Below are positions 12,075 through 64,000 of a stretch of DNA of 64,000 bases, one piece after another. Under the pieces are notes generated by a model. The model searched no databases, was not told where the DNA came from, and was given only the letters and a program-made list of their open reading frames with translations. Numbering within the stretch: the first letter of the stretch is position 1; each line of letters starts with the position of its first letter. The DNA is from Trematomus loennbergii. Taxonomy: Eukaryota > Chordata > Actinopteri > Perciformes > Nototheniidae. Location of the stretch: contig JAAOOA010000174.1 of the NCBI GenBank assembly GCA_012861695.1, positions 268,001 to 332,000 of the forward strand, written 5' to 3'. The position numbers and the translations under genes are program-made.

Positions 12075-15000
12075 GTGTGTGTGCGCGCGCGCGCGCGTGC
12101 GTGCATGCGTGCGTGCATGCGTGCGTGCGTGCGTGCGTGCGTGGTGTGTGTGTGTGTGTGTGGTACCGTAGGCCTTTTGGCAAGTTACTATATGTGTTGT
12201 TAATCTTAGGCCTGTGTGGCAAATGTGTTTTTTTGGAATTAGATAAGACAGGAACCTCTGTATTATTGTAATTATTTACTTAATGAACATTTTAGGTTTT
12301 GAACTAGCAGCAGTAGGAGTTTGATTACTCAATATTCCCGGTTTTCTCCTGTTTTGATGTTAGGAGCCGTGAGAAGCTTGTCTTGTGTTTGGCTTTGCTT
12401 TTTTGGTTAGGTCAGTTTAGAGTACTTTGTATTTGGAAGTTTTGTTTCTTATGTCGGGAGAAAAATGTTAACTGCTAATTAGATTTTCTCTCTGACGCTT
12501 CTTGGGAGCGTGAAGAGTTCTTCAGCCTGGCTGCAGACCTCTGACTCTCACACTTGGTTTGTAATATGATTCAAAGTAATGTGCCACTCCTGATATTTTC
12601 CCTATGGTGTCCTGATGGAAGCCATTGAATGAAGATCCTTTACGAGTGTCACTGTGACTTGTTATGTGATGTGCATGGACTAAGACTGATGCTGTTAACA
12701 TTTCAGTTCCACTTATTTTAACTTAGTAAGTGATCTGAGTACTTCCTCCAGCACTTTGCTCACTTTACTCAGAGCCAGTCTAGAAATCACTTCATCGATT
12801 ACTGCCTCCTCTCTGACTGAAGGGGAACCTTCATTACAGAAATAAGACACCGTGGTGTTTGGTTGGAAAATAACCTGCGTCATCTCAGCTCTCATTAACG
12901 ATTGCTGCTAAAGAGCTTCTATTATGTCTTTATCTTCTGGTCTATTTCTGAACTGCCAGCAGCTGGATGAATGGACGAAGAGGAGAGGCAGCTGCTGATC
13001 ATCCTCAAAAAACTTGTAATACGATTCATCCAACCATAGGCTGGTTGACGTAGCAGTTTGTTGTCAGTGATTGCCTGCAGGTATTCAGGTTGTAGAGTAA
13101 GTCTCAAGTTTTATTCTCCTTCTGTCCACCAGTAGAAATGTGTTCAAGCAACACACTGATCTCCACGTCCATTTTAAATCTCTTTGTCTTGACAAACTTA
13201 AAGTGGGCCTCGAAGTTTTTTGCATATCAGTGCAGAGAAAAATCACCTTTAACCTCGAGTGTGTGTCTCAAAAAGCAAGCATACTATTGACGTGTTCAGT
13301 TCAAACAGAATTAGCAGTTGGTGCACACCAAAGTGAAGCTTGTCCAAGATCTTCTTTGTAATTTCCAAATGTGTCAATTACCTGAACATTGAATTTCACT
13401 TTGAAAAGAAGTAGCATTTAGGCTAGCAACAAACACGTCAAACTTAAGACTGTTGAATGGAAGATAAAGAGTTATTTCTCCTCTCAGTTAACCTGTACAA
13501 CTGTCTCGTCCATGCATGTCAGACTTTTGTGGCCTTTTGTATGTTGTTAACTTTCATGGCCGTAGCTACATCGAAGTCGTCTCCATTCTATTTTTCACCT
13601 ACCAAGCTCTGACTGGTTAATAGAAATAACACTTTTGAAGATTCCGTATCTCAATCCGTAGGGGCTTGGTTAGGTAAGTGTAGTAGGACGTTTAGCAAGT
13701 GTAGACTGGAAGTAGCTGCTCCTAATACTAAAGGCAGAGGCTACATTTCACAGTGTGCTGTGTAGACGTTTGAGGTTTTAAAGGTCCCATGTCATGCTTT
13801 TCTGGTTATTACCCGTCCCCTTGTGTGTTATGTAGCTTGTTATGCATGTAAATGGTCTGCAGAGTCAAAAACCCTCAAAGTACACCCTGTAGTGAGTAAA
13901 ACTCTAACACAGAAAAGACCTGTCTATGCTGCCCCAGAACGCCTCGTTGGAGATTTTTCTTTTTCCATTGTTTTCTTCTTATAGTGTAGTAAGTACAGTG
14001 ACGTATTGGGTATAGTGACGTAACGTCACTATACGTGAAGATTGAGTGTGTGTGTACGAAAAGATTGAGTGTGTGTGTGTGTGAGGAAGTCCGCGGATTG
14101 GTCCAATCCGCGGACTTCCTCACACACACACACTCAATCTTTTCTCAGCTGCAGCTCCGCGGATTTCTCAGCCTGAACTCAGCCTGAGACGGCGAGACGC
14201 GGCGGGGCTCGGCCTGAGCACACACGCAGACTCACAGCCAGTCTGCAGGTGTGTGTTTGGCCAAGTTGCACGTACGAACTGCGCATGCGTGAGTGGCAAT
14301 AACTCTCCTTACCAGCAGGCGGCGGTAGTGTGTATTCGTCATTCAAAAGAGGCAACAACCGGAAGACAGACTGCGTGATACACCGAGAGAAGAAGAACAG
14401 ACTGTGTGATATAAACAAACAACAAATAGCGTGTGAGTTCCATTTTCACTCTACAGCGAGAAGCTCATGGGGCTTTCCCGAACCTGTGTCGAGAGCTGGA
14501 GTTAAATGAAATCTCAGATTTCTTAATAGTTTGTTTGGGTCCCTCACTTCCATTTCGCTTCTCATGCACTGATTCGCTAAGCTGAACAGCCAATCAGAGT
14601 GATTTCTTTGGCCGACGGCCTCCCGATTCAACATGTCGAATCGGCAGCGGAAGGTGTCGGCACGGCCGAAAAGACACAACGGTGCAGTACACACCAATCT
14701 GAGTAGCGCGACACGACGCTCATCGACGGCCAGACATCTATCGACACTATCGACGCCGAAAATCGGCTCGGTGTGTAAGGAGCTTTAAAGAGGTTAAAGA
14801 GAAACTTAACACCAGTCTGAAAAACTGAGTTTTGCTGCCCCTCTGGTTGGAGGTTTAAAGTCTGCTGCAGTCTGATGGGTGTGGTCAGAGGAATACCTGT
14901 AACCACACCCAGCTGTGATGTAATGATGTCACAGTGTACCAACACACCCTGAAGTACCTCTACATCACCTGGAGACAAGTTAAAGCACATCGTGGACCCG

Positions 15001-15406
15001 TTTCCCCTCACCTGAGCGCAGTAGAGGTTCATGAGGCTGAGCGTGAAGAACTGCAGGCAGAGGGGAAGCAGTAGAGCAGCCAGAAGGCGAAGGGTCCGAG
15101 AGCGTTGGCGGTCACACAGTCTCTGAAGTAGAAGGAGAAGAGGAGGGCTCTCAGGGCGGCCCACAGCAGACACAGGAACAGGAAGGCCGTCTGGTAGCTG
15201 AAGCGCTTGTGTCGGTATCTCAGAACCAACCACAGCTGGGCGTAGACGAAGGCGAAGAGCAGCGAGTAGAAGATGGTGTAGGCGATGGTGAGACCCAGCT
15301 TCACGTAGGGAGGGATTGCCGGCGTGATGGTGGGAGGGGGAGGGAGGTGGGAGTCGTTACCGGCATGCTGCTGCTCCAGGATCCCCTCCATCGCCTCCCC
15401 ATTCAT
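7420..15406 (-). CDS. gpr137b: gpr137b, lysosomal seven-pass membrane protein (7 coding exons, two apparent frame breaks)
   Basis: Seven coding exons read on the minus strand: 15406-15012, 11964-11915, 11322-11100, 10458-10309, 8882-8754, 8036-7916 and 7534-7420. Exons 1-6 end in GT donors and exons 2-7 follow AG acceptors. The predicted product is about 394 residues; human GPR137B is about 399. Recognisable family blocks are an N-terminal NDS glycosylation site before PPYVKLGL, the [12 protein letters not shown] loop, [42 protein letters not shown] and the tail motif [17 protein letters not shown]. Hydrophobic stretches give seven membrane segments: three in exon 1, two in exon 3 and one each in exons 4 and 5. 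Family knowledge: GPR137B sits in the lysosomal membrane and has been linked to Rag GTPase/mTORC1 regulation; it is not a proven G-protein-coupled receptor. The frame needs one extra base in exon 1 and one at the exon 6/7 junction, most likely sequence errors. Its head-to-head neighbour nid1 fits the vertebrate order. Confidence 0.93.
7575..7840. repeat. TTA/TAT low-complexity tract in gpr137b intron 6
   Basis: About 265 bp of almost pure A/T built from TTA, TTAT and ATTATT units. It fills most of the 381-bp intron. Long open frames here (poly Tyr/Leu/Ile) are artefacts of composition. Confidence 0.85.
7916..8036 (-). CDS. gpr137b: gpr137b exon 6: cytoplasmic tail with acidic motif
   Basis: Encodes [14 protein letters not shown], then the strongly conserved [17 protein letters not shown], ending IPPRMHQQ plus one base. 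The acceptor is CTTCAG and the donor AAG|GTACGA. This phase-1 donor does not fit the conserved frame of exon 7 by one base. A GC donor two codons earlier would fit, but its flanking exon bases are poor for a GC site. Confidence 0.9.
8140..8679 (-). mobile_element. hAT-like element (family E) in gpr137b intron 5 with near-perfect 8-bp TSD
   Basis: Termini CAGAGAGGGCAAAGTA and, inverted, CAGAGGTGGGAAGTAG. The flanks CCTGCAGC (8132-8139) and CCGGCAGC (8680-8687) match at 7 of 8 positions. The inside contains ACTCAAGTAAAAGTA-type units. It occupies most of intron 5. Confidence 0.75.
8754..8882 (-). CDS. gpr137b: gpr137b exon 5: TM7
   Basis: 129 bp, 43 codons, beginning [16 protein letters not shown] and including [18 protein letters not shown]. 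The acceptor is CTCCAG. The chosen donor is CGG|GTCAGT at 8753-8752, which keeps phase 0 into exon 6. Human continues with a few more residues here, so a slightly different end is possible, but this one keeps the frame. Confidence 0.9.
8950..9194 (+). repeat. LINE-like tail followed by a TATTG/GAGTTGTATT tandem array
   Basis: GCCAATAAAGCCCCTTCG resembles a LINE 3' end, and it is followed (about 9030-9194) by about 30 pentamer units alternating TATTG and AGTTG. A truncated retroelement whose tail grew into a microsatellite is the simplest reading. The rest of intron 4 up to 10182 is AT-rich and featureless. Confidence 0.65.
10183..10262 (+). mobile_element. LINE 3' tail fragment in gpr137b intron 4
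   Basis: CAAATTCCTCGTATGTGTC then CTACCTGGTAATAAACCTG and TTCTGATTCTGA. This is the same tail as at 6329-6402 and inverted at 61703-61775, and it lies just outside exon 4. Confidence 0.6.
10309..10458 (-). CDS. gpr137b: gpr137b exon 4: TM6 region
   Basis: 150 bp, phase 0 at both ends. It begins [11 protein letters not shown], runs through a hydrophobic helix, and ends [13 protein letters not shown], which matches the human [13 protein letters not shown] almost exactly. The acceptor is TTTAG and the donor CAG|GTGAGG. Confidence 0.94.
10690..11108. repeat. Local direct duplication overlapping the gpr137b exon 3 donor
   Basis: About 190 bp at 10690-10883 recurs at 10905-11108. Shared blocks are GATGGAATTAATT, GCAGTCATGAAAA, AATATCAGGGTCAGTGAC, GCTAAGGGAAGTTATT and GGGATTATTACTTGCTTT. 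Both copies end with the reverse complement of the exon 3 donor; the exonic one is the functional site. Confidence 0.8.
11100..11322 (-). CDS. gpr137b: gpr137b exon 3: TM4-TM5 and conserved loop
   Basis: Completes the Arg codon, then encodes [18 protein letters not shown] (TM4) and [18 protein letters not shown] (TM5), followed by the highly conserved [12 protein letters not shown]. It ends in phase 0 with TCTAAG then GTAAAG. A diverged duplicate of this donor region lies about 220 bp further into the intron (see findings). Confidence 0.94.
11351..11757 (-). mobile_element. TTAA-flanked MITE (family R) in gpr137b intron 2
   Basis: Inverted copy relative to 18198-18797. It begins TTAAAAAGGCCCTATTGCAT and ends AGCATAATAGGGGCTCTTTAA, with TTAA at both edges, and includes the family blocks CAGAGCCCAGTCTGCTCTG and CCAATCACAA (as complement). 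No coding capacity. Confidence 0.85.
11915..11964 (-). CDS. gpr137b: gpr137b exon 2 (50 bp)
   Basis: Short exon encoding [16 protein letters not shown] plus two bases of the next Arg codon. It is nearly identical to the human VIFKAKSKYSPELLKYR segment. The acceptor is a pyrimidine-rich tract ending CTACAG, and the donor reads AG|GTAACT. A long CA/TG tract begins about 40 bp upstream of the acceptor. Confidence 0.93.
12005..12161. repeat. (TG)n-(CG)n-(TGCG)n alternating purine-pyrimidine tract
   Basis: About 155 bp of almost uninterrupted alternating purine-pyrimidine sequence: TG repeats, then GCGCGCGCGC, then TGCG/TGCA units, then TG again. It sits in gpr137b intron 1 about 40 bp upstream of the exon 2 acceptor. 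The composition is a classic Z-DNA-prone type. Open frames of Cys-Val or Thr-His here are artefacts. Confidence 0.95.
12165..13777. other. gpr137b intron 1 interior, nothing recognised
   Basis: About 1.6 kb of unremarkable intronic sequence. Short frames are present but lack conserved features. Confidence 0.5.
13778..14500 (+). mobile_element. MITE family S copy containing a long hairpin
   Basis: Begins TTAAAGGTCCCATGTCATGC and shares GGTTATTACCCGTCCCCTTG and CAAAGTACACCCTGTAG with the copy at about 36943-37790, whose end (CATGACATGGGACCTTT) is the inverted form of this start. The right end here is not clear. It lies in gpr137b intron 1. Confidence 0.7.
14060..14144. repeat. Near-perfect inverted repeat, arms about 41-43 bp
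   Basis: AAAAGATTGAGTGTGTG and GAGGAAGTCCGCGGATTGG are followed at once by CCAATCCGCGGACTTCCTC and CACACTCAATCTTTT. Only one central base and one GT/AC unit are unpaired, so the strand could fold into a hairpin of about 40 bp. Confidence 0.9.
14501..14800. mobile_element. Possible degenerate transposon, GC-rich
   Basis: GC-rich and CpG-rich compared with its surroundings, with CGACGGCCTCCCGATTC and GCCGAAAATCGGCTCGGTG blocks of the kind seen in fish DNA transposons. The termini cannot be defined, and an ordinary unique sequence is possible. Confidence 0.35.
15012..15406 (-). CDS. gpr137b: gpr137b exon 1: N terminus and TM1-TM3
   Basis: Starts at ATG 15406; a second in-frame ATG at 15391 is an alternative start. 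It encodes residues 1-132, with the [10 protein letters not shown] terminus, a first helix beginning [13 protein letters not shown], the [16 protein letters not shown] loop, and TM2 and TM3. It ends CTCAG then GTGAGG. After the residues LLYCFP the frame shifts: the family reads on as VCLQFFTL, and that sequence is present but one base out of frame (around 15055-15065). Unrepaired, the frame stops after about 125 residues. Confidence 0.92.
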
Positions 15407-15739
15407 CCCTCCTGTTCCCCACAGAGGAGGGAGGGAAGACAGCGCTGATCTCTGGGTGGAGCAGAAGAAGAAGAAGAAACGTGTCTCAGATCGTTAGACG
15501 GACCCTCCACATCCATCCACTCTCCTCCAGACACACGATCTGACTCACAGAGAGCAGCAGGAGGAGGAGAGACACCACCCCTCTTTTTGCCGGTGCCTGG
15601 TGCAGAGCGATTGGTGGCTGGGGGTCATGTGATCACACTCCCCAGCAGGCGATTGGCTGAGCAGGAGGAGGATGCTGCAGAGAGGAGAGGAAGGTGGAGA
15701 GATGGAAGGAGAGAGAGGTGGGAGCTGTGGTACCACCCA

Positions 15740-15742
<3 letters not shown>

Positions 15743-15802
<60 letters not shown>
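15743..15802. repeat. (CA)n microsatellite upstream of gpr137b
   Basis: About 30 CA units beginning after CCACCCACC, roughly 340 bp upstream of the gpr137b start codon and probably in its promoter or 5' UTR region. Confidence 0.95.
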
Positions 15803-15806
<4 letters not shown>

Positions 15807-16566
15807 CTGCGTCACAGCAGCGTCATACAGGCAGCTTTGATTGATACTGCTTTCTTCAGACAGATACGGATGGATATAGAGAAACGTGGTTTGTGGCAGC
15901 AGTTAAACACGTGGGGGTTTTAATGCTTTTTTAATTATTTTCTTTGTGTAGTGAGTAGATAAACACATGCACAACAATGCTGCAGAATTCATTGTTTAAC
16001 ATTTACATAAAGATAGTCAGAGGAGAGTAATTACTGACTGAAAGAAGGAAAAATTAAACCTGAATGTAAATAATTTATAAAGAAATAATGATTAATAATA
16101 AAACAAGTGAATAATTATTGACTCATAATAAATTGATGAATAGATTTAATAAACACCTATAAGGGGTTAAAAGGTACAATGCCACAACAATTCAAACTAC
16201 TCCTTTCCAAAATGTAAAATGCCCACATCAAAATTGTTAAAATATTCCTAAAAAATCACAAAATAATATAAAAAACACTTTCATTTTGGGAGGTTTTATT
16301 TAGATTACAGTTTATTCATTAGAGATCATGAGTAATTCAAGAATCGACCCCAATGTTTTTTGAATTGACAAAATAAGAAGTGTTTTTTTTTTTTTAAAGA
16401 TTAGCGCCTAGACATTTCGATTTCTAGATAATTTCTTTCAAGCAGACAATCAGTGCAGTATTGATTGGTTCGGTAGTCAAAATATGTGTAGCATCACAGT
16501 CATCCGGTTACACTGGAGGATAAGTGAATGGCCAATACTGAAGTTACTATCAGTACAACACTCATT
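15803..16566. other. Divergent intergenic region, AT-rich part
   Basis: AT-rich sequence between the two genes. No gene or clear repeat seen. Confidence 0.5.
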
Positions 16567-16570
16567 TAAA

Positions 16571-16701
16571 CCTCCTCCTCCTCCTCCTCTTCCTCCTCCT
16601 CCTCCTCCTCCTCCTCCTCCTCCTCCTCCTCCTCCTCCTCCTCCTCTACCTCCTCCTCCTCCTCCTCCTCCTCCTCCTCCTCCTCCTCCTCCTCCTCCTC
16701 C
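16571..16701. repeat. (CCT)n polypyrimidine tract, about 130 bp
   Basis: About 44 CCT/TCC units with two small interruptions (CTTCC and CTACC). The minus strand is pure GGA. Homopurine-homopyrimidine mirror symmetry makes triplex (H-DNA) formation plausible. It lies 1.2 kb upstream of the gpr137b start. Open frames (poly-Pro, poly-Gly) are artefacts. Confidence 0.95.
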
Positions 16702-16975
16702 GCACTTCTTCTTCTCTGCTTTTACATAACAGGCGGTTGTTAGATAATACAGGAAGCAGCTCGTCTCCTCACGCTGACGACAGAGACACACACTCCATTT
16801 TTTATCCAACTCATTTGATTCAGTTTACTTTCACGCTAAAAGATGACGTGGATTTGAAGGAAATATGAAATATATTTGGATGAGGTTATCAAAAAAGATT
16901 GTCATTTGAAAGTCATTGTACTTCATGTTTAACGCTTTATTATGCACAGTAGTTATGCTTTATAAACCATTGTTA

Positions 16976-17010
16976 AGTGTGTGTGTGTGTGTGTGTGTGT
17001 TTGTGTGTGT

Positions 17011-17084
<74 letters not shown>
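16976..17084. repeat. (TG)n microsatellite
   Basis: About 53 TG units with a TTTG and a TGGTG interruption, in the intergenic region. Confidence 0.95.
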
Positions 17085-17984
17085 ATATGAAGGTATGAGG
17101 AAATGGCTATTTAGGAGACTTTCTCTTATGTGTTGGTTAGTAACTAAGTGCATTTACTCAATTACTTAATTATAAAACATGTTTAGAAAATTGTAATTGT
17201 AATAATTATTAAAACATTATACGTTCACTCTCTTACTTTTGTTCTGTTTTTTCTTGCACTATTTGTATTGTTTTATTGTTTTTTCTCTTATGTATATATT
17301 TATCTTCATAGTTTGAGGATGTGTGCATAAGACAAGAAAGCCTTGAATGTTAACCTATACTTTATTATTGTTTCTGTTAATGTTACTTTATGTTTCCATT
17401 ACATTTTCAAAGCAAAATATTGTATTTATTACAGCACATAATTAGCCTATAAAATAAAACATACTGTAAATTATTTAGCTAACATTGTTGTTGTTTTTAA
17501 CCTTTGACTCCTTAAATATGCACTTAGCAAAGCGCTATAAAACTACCATGTATTTATTCTTTATTTTTACATGAATATAAATGACCTTCTCATAATTAAG
17601 AAATGTATCATCAGTACCTAGATCTTTAGAGAGTGACTGATTTTAACATTAAAATACATTTCATGCAGTGATACTAGTAAGTAGTAATAATGAGAAGTCA
17701 TGTATTTGTACCTCAGTATTGAAATGAAAAGTTCCAGAGAGCTGTTCTGCTCTGCTGCCAGGACTAAATGCACCCTGACAGAACATAAATATTGTAAACC
17801 TCAGCAAGGAACTTTTTTCAACGCCGCCTGAAAACCCAACGAACTCCTCGGGTTATTATTGAGCCTGACTCCAAGTTTATACAACACGATAAAGACATAG
17901 ACATAAGACATGTTACTGCAGAGAACATAAAATGCAGTTACACAACGTTAGAAAAATGAACAGTTTAGGATTTTATTCAAAGCA
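17085..17984. other. Intergenic AT-rich stretch
   Basis: No gene seen. A short LINE-tail-like piece (GACAAGAAAGCCTTGAATG at about 17330-17348) resembles the tails at 39512-39790 and 61215-61465. Confidence 0.5.
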
Positions 17985-18093
17985 ATCTGTGTTCCAATAT
18001 CTTTCCCAAGGACACTTTGATATGCAGTCTACAGGGGATCGAACCAAGGACCATCTGATTTATAACCCATCTCCTCCTGAGCTACAGCTGCCC
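17985..18093 (-). mobile_element. tRNA-derived SINE fragment
   Basis: On the minus strand: GGGCAGCTGTAGCTCAGGAG (A-box-like), then CTTGGTTCGATCCCCTG (B-box-like), then GTGTCCTTGGGAAAG. This order is typical of the tRNA-derived head and body of teleost SINEs. The anticodon region is degenerate, so it is not a functional tRNA. Confidence 0.75.
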
Positions 18094-18197
18094 ATCTTTC
18101 TGTGTAACAACCATTAAACACAAACATGTGCCTTAGTGAAGGAGATTATACTGAACATTTATGACAAATTGGAAAGAGGGTTTGATGGGTAGAAACT

Positions 18198-18797
18198 GTA
18201 AAGGGACCTTGTTATGCTTTTGGGGTGTTTCCTTCATCCTGTAGTGTGTTATATGGGTTTTGTGCATGTAAATGGTCTGCTAAGGTTAAAATCCCTGTGT
18301 TCATGGACTCCTTTGATTACTTCAAGAACATAGTGTCATCACTATGTAACACTTGCCTTCTATTGGCTAGCACTCCAACACATTGTATGTGATAGGCTAA
18401 GTGGCGGGACATCTCTAATCGGTTAACCAATCACAACAGAGACGGCCAGCTAACCAATCAGAGCAGACTGGGCTCTGGTTTCAGACAGAGGGTGAAAAGA
18501 GGTGCTGCAGCACAGGCAGTATGAGAAAATAAAGAGCTTTTTGAACATTGAAGCATGGAGACATGTCACAGGAGAGACACTACATACTGATATACACCTG
18601 AACATCATCAGGAGAGGACTCTTTAAAGTAGAGACACTACATACTGATATACACCTGAACATCAGCAGGAGAGGACTCTTTAAAGTAGAGACACTACATA
18701 CTGATATACACCTGACATCAGCAGGAGAGGACTCTTTAAAGTAGAGACACTACATACTGATATGAACCTGAAAATGAGCAGGATATGCCCTCTTTAA
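18198..18797 (+). mobile_element. TTAA-type MITE (family R) with internal tandem expansion
   Basis: Begins TAAAGGGACCTTGTTATGC and ends GCCCTCTTTAA. It holds the family blocks ACCAATCACAACAGAG and GGTGAAAAGAGGTGCTGCAG. The terminal portion is amplified (see 18574-18787). It lies about 0.7 kb upstream of nid1. Confidence 0.85.
18574..18787 (+). repeat. 57-bp tandem repeat, about 3.7 copies
   Basis: Units starting GAGACACTACATACTGATAT begin at 18574, 18631, 18688 and 18744. The first three are 57, 57 and 56 bp. Each contains GGAGAGGACTCTTTAAAGTA. Tandem growth of the 3' part of the transposon explains the apparent 80-residue repeat frame. Confidence 0.95.
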
Positions 18798-19351
18798 GGA
18801 GGATGGTGAGGAGAAGAAATGGTAAAAAGGTGTCATTTTGCAGTTAGACTCTGTGTCCACAAGATGGCGACTTTGTCCATCTCTAGATGATCTGATTAAG
18901 TGTTAAGCTTTTAGTTTATTTACGACAACCTCAGTGTCTCCAATATTGCAATGACTGTCTGTTTCTGTAGAAGACTTGGGATTTTAAACTGTAAATTGAG
19001 TTATATAAACAGTATTTCAAGCTGCTATTTGCATACTTCTACTTTAAACTGCATAGTTATCAGACACCGACCTTTTTATTTATAAAAAGAAAACACATGC
19101 TATGCTTGAATGACATAATACAGTATTGTACTAATCTATTCAGTATTTAAATCGTATTTAAAATCGTCTCAACATGAAAAACTACACGATTAAAATGATT
19201 TTTGAATCAAGGAATTTTACTTTTTATTGAGCAATCCTATTTTCTCATTACTTTTTTACTTTTACTTAACGTGAAAAACCGGAACTACTTTTTCACCACT
19301 AAATTAGACATTTATTTTGAAAAACAAAAGTTGACGGAAGTCATTGCATTT

Positions 19352-19359
19352 TATATTTA
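19352..19359 (+). promoter_or_regulatory. TATA-like box upstream of nid1 (possible core promoter)
   Basis: An AT-rich TATATTTAA motif sits about 175 bp before the nid1 ATG, followed by a C-rich, then pyrimidine-rich, leader. Position and sequence fit a core promoter with a short 5' UTR, but no transcription start can be seen from sequence alone. Confidence 0.3.
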
Positions 19360-19531
19360 AACGCCCCCCCCGGGCTGTTACCCCCGCTGTTCCTCCATCC
19401 ATCCATTCCTCCCGCCTCTCCTTTCCCATCAGTCTGCCTCTTGTTACCCGCTCATCTCACCTCATCCCCGGCTTACTTCTCCAAGAAACACCGCTCTTTC
19501 TAACTTTATCTGTGGAGCATTTGTGGAGAAA

Positions 19532-63402
<43,871 letters not shown>

Positions 63403-64000
63403 GTACGGCTTCACTTTAATAACAAGATACAGAGTAGGTAGACCTGTAGGAGAAAACGAAGTAAAGGAACCGAGGTTATTAAACAGGACATAAGCAATGA
63501 GCTGTTTTGCAATGATGCATGGAGGATTTTTACTCTCTGGTTTCTGACAGAGCCTTTATTCTGCGAGCTAGGGGTTTAAAATACAAGAGCTACACATATT
63601 ATATCATATGAGGTACATATCGCCTTACATCTTATCGTAATATCACATGTCTTTTCCTGGGGTCAAAGGCCACATTACGGGAAGGTAATGTCATTTTCTG
63701 AACTTAACAGACTTTTCGACATGTTGTACCCACTTAGCCATTATATCGATTGATACATTTTATTTCGAAGAAGTAAAATAAATAATTACAAAACAAAAAT
63801 GTTGCAGTGCATAGTCATGTAAGAGAAATCAAAACAAAAAATGACATTACAACAACAACAACAGCATTAGCAACATAAACAGTCCCACATCTAGTGTTCG
63901 AAAAGGAGAGAGAAGAAGTATAACTTATTTGATCTCACCCCTTGTCCCTAAATGATTTATTTATAATCTATAATCTGCAATAATTATCATTATTATTAAT
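63403..64000. other. nid1 intron 19 (start), nothing recognised
   Basis: Intronic sequence after the exon 19 donor. No candidate for the last EGF exon here. Confidence 0.6.

Noticed and set aside
11911..12271. Long Cys-Val and Thr-His frames on both strands
   Set aside because: They are translations of the TG/CA and CG repeat tract; only 11915-11964 is a real exon.
14628..15233. 201-codon minus-strand frame spanning gpr137b exon 1 and intron
   Set aside because: Its first part is an out-of-frame reading of exon 1 and its end runs through the donor into intron; only [18 protein letters not shown] is real coding, used after the frame break.
16477..16809. Poly-Gly/poly-Pro frames
   Set aside because: They are translations of the CCT repeat.
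18502..18744. Repetitive 80-codon frame (LHTDIHLN units)
   Set aside because: Translation of the 57-bp tandem repeat of a MITE.
19523..19531. GTG start three codons before the nid1 ATG
   Set aside because: The ATG at 19532 has a good context and directly precedes the signal peptide; vertebrate GTG starts are rare.

Overview
The window is vertebrate, almost certainly teleost fish, genomic DNA. Evidence: long introns with GT-AG boundaries, very long (CA)n/(TG)n microsatellites, dense small terminal-inverted-repeat transposons of types common in percomorph fish, tRNA-derived SINEs, and two recognisable vertebrate genes. I cannot name the species, nor say whether each gene is the 'a' or 'b' teleost duplicate.

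Two multi-exon genes lie head to head. On the minus strand, gpr137b (start 15406, stop near 7420) has seven coding exons and encodes a seven-pass lysosomal membrane protein of about 394 residues. On the plus strand, nid1 (start 19532) encodes nidogen-1/entactin. Nineteen coding exons are visible up to 63402, and the last exon (final EGF-like module and stop) lies beyond the window. Human NID1 and GPR137B are also neighbours on chromosome 1q42, so this looks like conserved synteny. A single thyroglobulin domain and that neighbour favour nid1 over nid2. The two products act in different places (lysosomal nutrient signalling and basement membrane), and nothing here shows that they are functionally linked.

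Region by region: 1-7.4 kb is intergenic and full of small transposons. 7.4-15.4 kb is gpr137b, with microsatellites and transposons in its introns. 15.4-19.5 kb is the divergent intergenic region, holding a CCT tract, CA/TG repeats, a SINE and a transposon with an internal tandem expansion. 19.7-36.4 kb is nid1 intron 1, with nested hAT-like elements, long CA/TG tracts, foldback elements, local duplications and LINE tails. 36.4-63.4 kb holds nid1 exons 2-19: NIDO domain, a Pro/Glu-rich linker with a 24-bp tandem repeat, EGF-1, the G2 beta-barrel, EGF-2 to EGF-5, the thyroglobulin type-1 domain, and the YWTD propeller.

Four apparent one-base deletions break otherwise well-conserved reading frames, two in gpr137b and two in nid1 exon 4. 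Four losses in two unrelated, otherwise intact genes point first to consensus errors in the assembly rather than gene death. I found no bacterial-style operon, CRISPR array or clearly new biological system. The most unusual content is the architecture of transposons and duplications: nested insertions with readable target-site duplications, a split tandem duplication, and duplicated exon-intron junctions beside two exons.
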